A stretch of DNA of 57,885 bases from contig UQPF01000015.1 of assembly GCA_900542905.1 (NCBI GenBank), positions 1 through 57,885 of the forward strand, read 5' to 3'. The translations under genes and the position numbers were made by a program. Of this stretch, positions 18,597 to 28,200 are shown piece after piece. How positions within the stretch are numbered: the first letter of the stretch is position 1; each line of letters opens with the position of its first letter. The DNA is from an uncultured Collinsella sp. GTDB lineage: Bacteria > Actinomycetota > Coriobacteriia > Coriobacteriales > Coriobacteriaceae. The notes beneath the pieces were generated by a model. It ran no database searches, was not told where the DNA came from, and saw only the letters and a program-made list of their open reading frames with translations.

Positions 18597-19847
18597 TTAA
18601 ATACGCTGTTTGGGCTCGGTGACGATGGCTCGAACGATGCGGGGACGATCGGTGAGGTCGTGGACGATACGCACGTCCGAAAGGCCTGCCTGGCGACAGA
18701 GCTCGGCCGCGGCGTCGAGCGCGCCCTCGTAGAGCTCGCAGGCAAACAGGCCGCCGGCGCGCAGCATGTAAGGCGCCGCATTGAGCAGGCGGCGGAAGAT
18801 ATCGAGGCCGTCGGCGCCGCCCTCAAGCGCCAGGTCGGGCTCGAAGTCCTTGACCTCGTGCGGCAGTGAGCGCATGACGTCGGTCGGAATGTAGGGCGGA
18901 TTGGAGACAAGCACGTCAAAGGTGCCCCACTCGTCGTGGGGAATGGAACTCACCAGGTTGGTGAGGCTAAAGGCAACCTCATCTGCCGTGAGGCCGAGGG
19001 CGTCGCGGTTTTTGGTGGCCAGATCGATGGCGCGCGGCTCGATATCGGTGGCGGTGCAGGTAACGTGGCCGCGACGCTCCCAGGCAAGGGAGAGCGAGAT
19101 GCAGCCCGTGCCGCAGCCGACCTCGAGAACGCGGGCAGTGCGGGGCTCGGCTGGAGCAGGCGCAGCGGCATCCTGAGCTGAAGCCGTCTCCTGGCCGGCA
19201 CCCTCGATGGCGATGCCGTATTCGTCGAGCTCGGACTCGGCGGCTTCCGCGGCTTCGGCTTCTGCTGCCTGCGCGGCGGCTTCCTCGGCCTCGCGGTCGG
19301 CCAGTTCCTCGGCATAGGCACGGCTGCCCAGCACATCGCCGCCCAGCGCCGCCTCGTCGGCGGCCGTGAGGTTGGCGGCACGACGCTCGGCGGTCGCGCG
19401 CTCGTCGGCCAGCGCCGCCTCGGCTTTGCGGGCCTCCTCGACCTCATCGTTCCAAGGCAGCTCAACACGCTGACGGGCAGCAGCCTCGGGGCTCAGCACC
19501 TCGGCATCCAGATAATTGAGGACTTCCTCGACGAGCATCTCGGTCTCGGGGCGCGGGATGAGCACACCGGGGGCGCACGCGACGTCGATCATGCGAAACT
19601 GCGTGCTGCCGGTGATGTATTGCAGCGGCTCGCCCTTAGCGCGGCGGACAACGGCCGCATGCATGGTCTCGAGCTGGGCCGCGTTAAGCGTCTCGTCCAT
19701 ACGCATATATAGGTCAATGCGCGCCAGGCCCGTGGCGGCGCACAGCAGCCACTCGGCAGAAAGACGGGGGTGCTCCTCGCCGCGCTCGGCCAGGTACTCC
19801 TTGGTCCACTCGAGACAACGCTTGATGGTCCAGATCTCGTTTGCCAT
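18597..19847 (-). CDS. prmC: peptide chain release factor N5-glutamine methyltransferase with a large insertion
   Basis: A 416-residue PrmC/HemK protein that methylates the Gln of the GGQ motif of release factors. The N-terminal helical domain has TKEYLAERGEEHPRLSAEWL and FRMIDVACAPGVLIPRPETEMLVEEVL. The methyltransferase domain starts with VLEVGCGTGCISLSLA and carries the hallmark NPPY in VSNPPYIPTDV. Between them are about 115 extra residues, rich in Ala and Glu (residues ~145-260), that E. coli PrmC (277 aa) lacks. ATG 19847 follows GAGGGGAGG. It lies downstream of prfA, the usual partner, but with a 612-base gap. Confidence 0.9.
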   Translation of the reverse strand: MANEIWTIKRCLEWTKEYLAERGEEHPRLSAEWLLCAATGLARIDLYMRMDETLNAAQLETMHAAVVRRAKGEPLQYITGSTQFRMIDVACAPGVLIPRPETEMLVEEVLNYLDAEVLSPEAAARQRVELPWNDEVEEARKAEAALADERATAERRAANLTAADEAALGGDVLGSRAYAEELADREAEEAAAQAAEAEAAEAAESELDEYGIAIEGAGQETASAQDAAAPAPAEPRTARVLEVGCGTGCISLSLAWERRGHVTCTATDIEPRAIDLATKNRDALGLTADEVAFSLTNLVSSIPHDEWGTFDVLVSNPPYIPTDVMRSLPHEVKDFEPDLALEGGADGLDIFRRLLNAAPYMLRAGGLFACELYEGALDAAAELCRQAGLSDVRIVHDLTDRPRIVRAIVTEPKQRI

Positions 19848-20237
19848 GGGGCCCTCCCCTCTTAAGCGCCGGACGGCGCGCGAATGTCGGAGCAGATTGT
19901 ACGCGAGGCCAGCGCTTGGCAAGGGGCGATTGAAGGCGATTATCGAGAATCAGCCCAGAATTTTGCACCGGGCTCGCTCAAAGTGTTCATTCGCCGACGT
20001 CCAGATTTGCATTCGTCAAGCTTTTGGCAAGGTTGCCCAAAACTGACCAATATCTAACCAAGAACATGCCAAATCACTTGACGCGCGACTCATCAAAAAA
20101 TGCACTGCGACTTCTTGGACGATTTTTTGAGCAATATTTTCAATAGCAGATGAATGCTATTAATTACTTTGAGCAGGTAGACAGCTCAAATGCCATCACA
20201 ACTGATTGAATAACATCTCAAAGCAATGTGCCCAACC
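19848..20237. other. AT-rich intergenic stretch between prfA and prmC
   Basis: No gene is visible. From about 19960 to 20230 the sequence is markedly richer in A+T than its surroundings and has no long open frame. It may hold the prmC promoter or be degenerate foreign DNA. Two repeat elements follow it (20238-20285 and 20313-20459). Confidence 0.4.
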
Positions 20238-20285
20238 TAGTCATTTAAGAACGTCCCCAATGACTAAGAACGTCCCCAATGACTA
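20238..20285. repeat. GTCCCCAA-core stem element, copy B (doubled)
   Basis: The left arm TAGTCATT (20238-20245) can pair with either of two right arms AATGACTA (20259-20266, 20278-20285). Each right arm is preceded by AAGAACGTCCCC. This is the same arrangement as copy D near 33.84 kb, where the arms read TAGTCGTT / AACGACTA, a compensatory change. The element lies about 25 bases upstream of structured element copy 2. Confidence 0.6.
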
Positions 20286-20312
20286 CATCCAAGGCGCCGC
20301 AGGTAGAGGACG

Positions 20313-20459
20313 GACAGCGAAAACGCCCCTAAGCGAGCAAGGTGACGTGAAAGAGGAGGGAAGCGTACTTCGGTACGCGACCGACGATTGAACGTCAGAT
20401 TGCCGCTTAGGGGCGTTTGCAGCGTCGAGCAGTTACGGCGTTTGGTAAAACGCCGTAAC
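20313..20459 (+). ncRNA. structured ~150-nt repeat element, copy 2
   Basis: P1 AAACGCCCCTAAGCG (20321-20335) pairs perfectly with 20404-20418, followed by a bulged A. P2 pairs TGACGT (20343-20348) with ACGTCA (20392-20397). P3 is GCGTAC-TTCG-GTACGC (20363-20378), a C(UUCG)G tetraloop when read on the plus strand. The terminal hairpin GTTACGGCGTTT / AAACGCCGTAAC (20432-20459) ends directly at the prfA stop codon. Flanking and loop sequences match copy 3 almost exactly. Confidence 0.65.
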
Positions 20460-21527
20460 TTAAACGGCCTGTGCCAGCTTCTCGGCTCGCTCGGCGGCGG
20501 CGAGTGCCTCGATCACGGTGCCGAGCTGATCGCCCAGAAGGACGCCGTTGTAGGTGGAGTTGAAGCCGATGCGGTGATCGGTCACGCGGTCCTGGGGCTG
20601 GTTGTAGGTACGGATCTTCTCGGAACGGTTGCCATGGCCGATCTGGCTCTGGCGCTCGGCACCGAGCTCGGCCTGCTGCTTCTCGAGCTCCATCTCGTAC
20701 AGACGGGCACGCAGCATCTGCATGCAGACCTCGCGGTTCTGGATCTGGGAGCGCTGCTCCTGCGACTGCACCACGGTGTTGGTGGGCAGGTGGGTAATGC
20801 GCACGGCGGAGTAGGTGGTGTTAACGCACTGACCGCCAGGGCCGGAGGCGCAGTAGGTGTCGATGCGCAGGTCGGACTGGTTGATCTGGACGTCGATCTC
20901 CTCGGCCTCGGGAAGCACGGCGACGGTAGCCGTGGAGGTCTGAATGCGGCCCTGGGACTCGGTCTTGGGGACGCGCTGGACGCGGTGCACGCCGGACTCG
21001 TACTTCATAACGGAGTAGACGCGGTCGCCCTCGACCTTGAACTCGATGGACTTAAAGCCACCGGCCTCGCTGGGGCTGGAGTCGAGCACGGTAGTCTTCC
21101 AGCCGCGCGACTCGCAAAAGCGCTGATACATCTTGTACAGGTCGCCGGCGAAGATGGCCGCCTCGTCGCCACCGGCGGCGGAGCGGATCTCGACGATGGT
21201 GTTCTTGTCGTCGTTGGGGTCGCTCGGGATGAGCATGTACTTGATGTCTTCCTCGAGCTGGGGAAGCTTGGCCTCGTTTTCGGAGATGTCCATCTGGAGC
21301 ATCTCCTTCTCATCGGCATCGGTGGTATCGTGCAGCATCTCCTTGGCGGCCTCGATGTCATCGAGCGCGCCGATGTACTCGCGCGAGGCAGCGATGAGGT
21401 CGGACTGGTGTGCGTACTCCTTGTTGAGACGCGTGAACTCCTTGATGTCGGAGGCGACGGCCGGGTCGGAAAGCTTCTTCTCGAGCTCCTCGTAGGCCTT
21501 AATGATCTTTTCGAGCTTGTCGCGCAT
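20460..21527 (-). CDS. prfA: peptide chain release factor 1
   Basis: A 355-residue class I release factor for UAA and UAG. The catalytic GGQ lies in ASGPGGQCVNTTYSAVRITH, the Gln being the target of PrmC. The C-terminal EKIRTYNQPQDRVTDHRI is a conserved RF1 signature. The N-terminal domain is a charged helical hairpin. The start ATG follows AAGGAG. The stop codon is immediately followed by the terminal hairpin of structured element copy 2, which may act in 3'-end formation. Confidence 0.95.
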   Translation of the reverse strand: MRDKLEKIIKAYEELEKKLSDPAVASDIKEFTRLNKEYAHQSDLIAASREYIGALDDIEAAKEMLHDTTDADEKEMLQMDISENEAKLPQLEEDIKYMLIPSDPNDDKNTIVEIRSAAGGDEAAIFAGDLYKMYQRFCESRGWKTTVLDSSPSEAGGFKSIEFKVEGDRVYSVMKYESGVHRVQRVPKTESQGRIQTSTATVAVLPEAEEIDVQINQSDLRIDTYCASGPGGQCVNTTYSAVRITHLPTNTVVQSQEQRSQIQNREVCMQMLRARLYEMELEKQQAELGAERQSQIGHGNRSEKIRTYNQPQDRVTDHRIGFNSTYNGVLLGDQLGTVIEALAAAERAEKLAQAV

Positions 21528-21865
21528 GGCGGGACTCCTTTATGTGCGTGAAGGCGAAAATCGGCAGAGTTGATGGGGCGCGCGGCGCCACTGCGGGGGT
21601 AAGCCCAGCTAGAACATGTCGATCTTCAGATACATGCGCATCCCTTCGCGTATGAGGTACATAGTTGCGGTCTAACCCATACATGATAGCGTGCGCAGGC
21701 ATACCTGCATATAACCCGCACGGAATGCGACAAAGGGTCAGTCTCTTTCCTTGAATACAACTTCATCCGAACGCCTCCCGCATTCATCCGCACATATACG
21801 GATAAATTTGGGAATCCGATACCCTGAGGGCCGGATCGGCCGGCCCCGGGAGATCGGAGGACGCC
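21528..21865. other. intergenic region upstream of prfA
   Basis: No protein gene is recognised. A minus-strand ten-codon frame (21610-21642, MRMYLKIDMF then stop) is preceded by AAGGG and could be a leader peptide, but this is weak. A decayed copy of the GCGACAAAGGG palindrome lies near 21726-21750. An inverted repeat ATCCG/CGGAT (about 21787-21803) precedes the transposase remnant. Confidence 0.35.
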
Positions 21866-22194
21866 ATGTCCGGAAAGGGCGGGAAGGGCGCCGCGAGGGC
21901 GGTCCCGAGGACCCACGGCAGGCTCACCGGGTACGAGCGGGACACGGTCCAGAGGATGCTGAAGCGCAGGGTTCGCTCGGCCACTTCCTCGAGAGGTTCA
22001 AGGGCGTATCGACCCGCAGGCTCCACAGCTGCCTGATGTGGTTCAGATGGCTGCGCGAGGCCGCACGCGTCGGGGACAGGACGTCGCTCATGCGCGAGCA
22101 GCTCGACGACGGGCGCTACGAAAAGATCCGGAAGAAGATGATGGAGCCGGAGTACGAGTTCCATCTGGAGCCGGACGTGCAAACGGCGGGCTAA
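21866..22194 (+). pseudogene. transposase remnant with internal deletion and frameshift
   Basis: ATG 21866 behind GGAGG opens a frame starting MSGKGGKGAARAV and running through YERDTVQRMLKRRV, which resembles the N-terminal helix-turn-helix region of a transposase. From about 21970 the second frame reads LGHFLERFKGVSTRRLHSCL and MWFRWLREA to the stop at 22194, which resembles the C-terminal end of DDE transposases (IS1249-, IS30- or IS1595-like; the family is not resolved). The catalytic centre is missing. The gene is therefore a deletion derivative. Confidence 0.5.
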
Positions 22195-22208
22195 CATAGC
22201 CTTTCACC

Positions 22209-22247
22209 GAAAAGGGCGGGCGGCCGCGCCCTGCGACCACCCGCCCT
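22209..22247 (-). terminator. terminator of the giant adhesin gene
   Basis: On the minus strand AGGGCGGG / CCCGCCCT pair around a GC-rich ~19-base loop, followed by TTTTC. It lies 28 bases after the adhesin stop codon. Confidence 0.65.
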
Positions 22248-22275
22248 CAATCAAAGCCCTTCTCGGCCGCCGCAG

Positions 22276-25200
22276 CTACCGGTTCCGGCGCCGCAGGATT
22301 ACGCCTGCGGCGATCAGCACCACCGCGCCGCCCGCGATGCCACCCAGGGCCATCGGCGACAAGCTGGTATCGCCCGTATACGGCAGACCCGGCTTCTCCT
22401 CCTTCGGCACCGGTGACTTGCTCGGCGGATTGGTGGGCGGCTCCGTCGGCGGGGTGGTCGGCGGCGTGTACGTGTTCTTGAACACCGGCGCCACGGCGCC
22501 GTCATAGGTTACCGTCGCCACCAGATGGCCCGCACCGTCGTCCGTCACCGTCACCGTTACCCGGTGCTCGGCCGCGTCGTACGTCACGTTCTTCTGACCG
22601 TCGTCCACCTCGGAGATGCTGTAGGCGTACGTTCCGGGCTTGTCGTACGAGATCGCCTCGAAGCCCACCGTGCCGTCCGCCGCGTTCTTTGCGGTCTGCA
22701 GCACCTTGCCGTCGGCATCCTTCAGCTGGAAGGAGAACTGCCCTTCCTTCAGGTCCTCGCCGCTCAGCACCTTGGAGGCCCCCAGCTTCACCTCAGTCGC
22801 GGCCGGCGCGTAACTGTTGCTGAATGCCACCGCATCCGCAGCCTTGCCGCCCTTGCTGTAGGCAACCTGCGCCTCCAGCGCGTGCGTCTCCGCATTCTCC
22901 GTCACCGTCACCGTCGCGGTAAAGACCGTCGTGTCGTAGGTGACGCCGTTCGCCGTCGCCCCTGCCCGCTCGGACACGGTGTAGACGTACGTCCCCACCT
23001 TGTCCAGCTGCAGCGGCGCGAAGCCAAACGTGCCGTCGGCGCCGTTCTGCACCGTCTGCACCATGTTACCGTCGGCGTCCTTCAGGTCGAAGGAGAACTC
23101 ACCCTCGGCCAAGTCGCGGCCGGTCAGAGCCTTCGTTCCGGTAATCGTCGCCGTCGTTGCCGTCGGCGTGTAGATGTTGGTGAAGGTCAGATCCGCAGCC
23201 GTCTTGTTCGCCGTCGCGGTCAGCTGGCCGCTGCCGTCGTCGGTCACGCTCACCGTCACATCCAACACCGCATCGCTGTAAGTGATGGTGCCATCTTGGC
23301 CCGCAACCTCCTTCACCTGGTACGCATGCGAACCAGTCGCAGTGTACGAGATGGCCTTGAAGGTAAACGCCTTACCCACGTTCTTGGTCCGGTCGATCTC
23401 CTGCCCCGTGGCCACGTCAATCAGCGCGAACGTGAACTCGCCATCGGCGGGCGTCCGCGTGGTGGACGGGTCGGCATTCTCAAGCACCTTGGTGCCAGAG
23501 ATCTGGTAGGAGGTCTGGCCCGGCTGGTAGCTGTTCGTAAACGTCATGGTGTTGGGGGTGACGCCGTTCTCGGTACCCTCGCTCGGCATCACCGTGGAGC
23601 TCTCCACCACCAGCTTGCCGTCGTTGTTGTCCTTCACCACGTAGGTCAGGGTGTACGTCTTGCCGGTGTAGGTCACGCCCGGCACGCCCGGCGCGTCGTC
23701 CGTCGGCTGCACCTCGCGGACCGTGTAGATAAAGGTGCCCGCATGGTCGAAGGTCAGCTCGTCGAAGGCAACCTTGCCGTCGGCGTCGTTCTTCTGGGTC
23801 TGAAGCACCTTGCCGTCGGGCCCCACCAGCTCGAACGCGAAGTCTCCCGCCTTCATCTGGTAGCTGCCGCCGTGCACGTCAACGCTCTTGGTGAGGGCGA
23901 TCGCGCCGGAGACCGTCGCCTGTGCCTTGTAGGCGTTGGTGAAGGTGGGCTTCGTGGCGTCCTTGCCGTCGTAGGCAACGCTCGCCCGCAGCGCGCCGGC
24001 GTTGTCCGCAACCGTCACCACGGCGTGGTGCACCGTATCGTCGTAGGTCACGTAGGCCAGGTCGCCCTTCCGCTCCACGATGGTGTACTCGTGAGTACCC
24101 GGCTTCGCGTAGGAGAAGGCGTCGAAGCTGACGCTTCCGTCCGCGCCGTTGGTCGCGGTCCGGACGGGCTTGGCCCCGGCAAGCTGCTCAGCAGTCATTT
24201 TGCCCTCGTACACATCGAAGGTGAACTCGCCGTCCTTGGGGACGATCGGCGTGTTGTCGTCCTTCTTCACATAGCTCTTCTGCGCACCGAGGGCCAGACC
24301 GGTCGCGGCCGGCTGGTAGGTGTTGGTGAAGGTATCCGAGCCGGATGCGCTCGTCACGATCGCCTTCGCATTCAGTGCTCCGTTCCCGCCGTCTGTGACC
24401 GTCACCGTATAGGTGAGGGCATGATTGTCATAGACCATGCCCGGCTCCGCGCCCGGCTGCTCCACGATGGTGTAGGTGAAGTCCTTGCTCGCGGCGCCGC
24501 CCAAGTCGGAGAGCTGGAACTCGCGCGTGAAGCTGACCTTGCCGTCGGCGTTGTTCTTCGCGGTGCCGATCACGTTGCCGGCAGCGTCCTTCAGGTCGAA
24601 GGTGAACTCGCCGTCCGCGGGCTTCGTCGCGTGGTCGAAGCCGTCCGCAACCTTGATGGTCTTGGTCGCCGTCAGGGTTACGGAACCCTTTGCGTCGTAG
24701 GTGTTGTTGAAGGCGGGAGCCGTAGCGGCACCGTCATAGGTGACGGTCACCTTCGTCTTATTGTTGTCGTCCTGGTTCTGCTCTACCTTGACGTGGACCT
24801 TGACTTCCTTGGCGTCGTAGACCACGCCGTCGACGGTTTGGCCCGCTTTCTCCTCCTTGAGCGTGTAGTCGTACTCGCCCAGGTTCAGGCCCTTGACGGT
24901 CAGCTTGACCTTGCCGCCCTGGTCGTTGGTGCCGCGGGCAACCTCGTTGCCAGCCTGGTCGTACAGGCCGAAGGTGAACGCATCGGCCGTCAGGTCCTTG
25001 CCCGCGAGAACTTTCGTGGCCTCGACGGTGACGTCCGCCGTCGGCTTCGTGTTGGTGAAGGTCGGCACGGCCTTCTCGCCGTCGTAGGTGGCGACCGCCT
25101 TCAGCTCGCCCTTTTCGTCGGTGACCTTGACGTGGACCTTCACGCCCTTCGCGTCGTAGACGACGGTCGAGTCGGCGCCCTTCACCTCCTTGATGGTGTA

Positions 25201-28200
25201 GTCGTGGTCGCCCGGCGTAGCGTAGTCGATGGCTGCAAAGGCGACCTTGCCGTCCTTGTCGTTTTGGACAGCCTGGAGCTCTTTGCCGTCGTTGTCGAGC
25301 AGCTGGAACGTGAAGTCGTTCCCTGCGAGCTCACCACCTGTGAAGCGCTTCTTCGCCTTGAGCGTTACCGAGGTCCCCTTCGGTCGGTACGTGTTCGTGA
25401 TCTTGGCGATTTTGTCAGCGACCTTGATCGGGTTGTCCTCATGGCTCACGCCGTCGTCGGTGTAGGTCTGCTCCATCTTGACTGCCGGCTGCGACAGCGT
25501 GCCGTCGCCGTTATCGCTCACCGTCACCGTGACGCGGTAGGAAGCGCTTGAATACCCGAACCCGGGCAGCCAGCTAGCGTCGTTTTGAGACGGCGTGGCC
25601 TCGGCGATGAGATAGGTGTAGGTGCCGGGCTTGGTGTACTCAATCTCGCCGAAGTCGAACTTGTCCCCGTTCTCAACGGTCTTCACAACCTGCTTCATAC
25701 CACTCACGGGTGCATTCTCGGCACCGTCGGGCATCGGCGTGCCCTTGTCCGCGCGCAGGTAAATCTTGAAGCTATCGCCATCTTTCCAGTCACGGCCCTG
25801 GAGCACCTTCTGCGCCCAGAACGCATTGGTGAGCGTCACCGGCGACTTTACGCTATAGGTGTTCGTGAATACCAGCTTGTTGGCGTCGGCCAGTGTGCCG
25901 TCGGCGTTCTGCTTTGCGATCGTGCCGGAGATGCTGTTGCCCTCGCCACTCAGGGCGTTGCCGCCCTGCTCGCGCTTGGTCAGCGTGAAGCCGGCCGGCA
26001 TCTTGCCCGTACCGGTCAGCTCCTGCACCGTGTAGGCGTCGTGCTCGGCGAGGCCGTACACGCGGATCGTCTGGCCGGCCGTGATGGTCTGCTCGCGACC
26101 GTTCGTCAGGTCGAACATATCGCCGACCTGCTTCTCGCTTGCGGCCCCAGCGTTCTTGAACACTGCAGCCTTGTAGGTCTTCCCATCAGGCACGGTGAAC
26201 TTGAAGGTGAACTTTGCGTCCTTATTGCCCGTCAGGCCATTGGGCACGACAACCTTCTTCGTCACCTCAAGGCTCGCCTCGCGTTCGTTCGCCACGCGCA
26301 CGCAGGTGGCGCCCGTGAACAGGGCGTTCAGGTTCATGTCGCCCAGATTGGCACGGGCACCTTTCGACGTGGTCCCCTTGGGCCGCTCGTCCTGCATGAT
26401 ACCCATACGTATCCAGCCCGTCTCGGTCTCCAAGCGATAAGGTTTACCCTCCTCGGTGGGCCCATACTGGTAGACACGTCCGTTGGCGCCGTACTTGAGG
26501 TGCACCTCATCCTCGCCGCCCTTGGCGTCATTGTTCCAGGAAAGGTTGTCGTTGCCGTCGAGCTTGCCGTCGGACGTCTGGCGCTGGCCCTTGATCCACG
26601 TGAGCGTGTTGTCGATGTCACCCTCTGCGCCAAACTGGCCCAGGCTCTTCATGAGCGCGCCCGGACCCACGAACGTCGAAACACCGTCATCGTCCGTACC
26701 AGCATCGGCATGGACGCCGTAATCGTCCACAATCACCTTGGTAAGCGTGTCGTTAAGCAGGAAGCCCTCGGGCGCCGAGACCTCCTTTAGGAAGTAGGTC
26801 CCCTTCACGAGCGGCCTGTTACCGTTGCTCGTATTCGGGAATATGCCCGCACCTTCGAGCAGGACCGGGTAGTCGACCGACCCCGTCGTCAGGGTGTCGT
26901 AGGGGGTCTGCTCGCCATTGAGCATGACCTTGCCGTTCTCCGTAGTCACCTGGCTGGAGGTGTACAGGGCGAACTTCGCCCCGTCAACGGGCTTACCCTC
27001 GGTATCGGTCTTCTGCACGAACAGGCGATTCTGGATGTTCGTGACGAGCAAGCGCGTGGCGAACTGTCGCTTGAAGTTCGTGCCGTCTGCGATGTCGTCG
27101 CTGTACACGTGGACGGTGTTCTCGGGAGTCGCGTCGCCGATCGAGCTCGCCTTTGTGTGGTAGATGGCCACCGTGTACTCGGCATCCTTGCGGGCATCAC
27201 CGCTCAGCAGGTAGTAGTACTTGGAGATGTCACCGGGCAGATTTTGAATCTCTACCTGGTACTGGCCGCTCGTGTTGAGCGCGAAGGCGTGCAGGTCCTT
27301 CTTCGCCGCCTCGATAGCGCCGGCCTTGCTCGGCTTCTCGGCGAGGGTGTACCCCATTCCCGTCGATGGGTCGCCCGACACGGCGTACCAATTGTTCTGA
27401 TTTTTGATATCTGCGTTTGCGCTTTTATCGCGCTTGAGCACCACAGCGAACAGTATGCCAGACTTCAGGCTGACGGTCTCGTCGGACTTCGTCAGGTCAT
27501 CATTCGCCTTGTACACGTTCACCGGTGCGGTGATGGTCTCCTTCGCGCCGGCAAACGCACCAGTCTTCCACACGACGCTGTCCGCATCCATACCGCCGCG
27601 GTTGATGATGACGCCGCCCGCGCCGTTCTCAGCGCTCGCGGGCACGTACTCGAGCTGCATGCTGCCACCTGTCGCCGTGAGACTCGAGCGGTATCCCTCC
27701 GGCACGCGCGTCTCCTTCAGGAGGTAGTACTTGTTACCGTGATTCTTGTTGTAGAGATCGTCGAAGTTGATGACGCCGTTGTCATCGTCGTTCGTGAGCG
27801 TTAGGTGGCCGGCCTCGTCCGTGGTGCCGGAGCCGAGGAGCGCGTTCTTGTCATTGGTCGTATCTGTAAAGTTCTCGTCTGTTTTGTACAGCGCGAACTC
27901 GGCGCTCTGTACGAACTTGCCGTCCTGGTCGAACTTTATGATGTCGGACTCGGGCACCGTCACGAGGTTGAACTTGAGCTCCATGTTGGAGTCGGTGGCG
28001 CCGCGCTCCAGGTAGAAGAACTTGAGGGTGTGGTTGGTGTCGTCGGCGAAGGTGTTGCCTTTCCAGCTCGTGTCGCCGGCCTTGCCCGCCTCCTGGTACT
28101 TACTCTTCAGCGTGCCGTTGTAATTGTCGTTTACCTTAATGTCGCCCGTATGAAAGTTGATGCTCAGACTCGCGCGGTTGTGAATACCGCCGATATCACC

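Noticed and set aside
21610..21642. Ten-codon leader peptide upstream of prfA
   Set aside because: Only a weak ribosome binding site and no attenuator structure in front of prfA could be recognised, so it is mentioned only as a possibility and not annotated as a gene.
22525..25551. 1,008-residue plus-strand open frame opposite the adhesin gene
   Set aside because: Antisense shadow of repeated GC-rich coding sequence. It has no ribosome binding site or recognisable domain, and its composition is dominated by Val, Arg, Gly and Leu as expected from a complementary frame.
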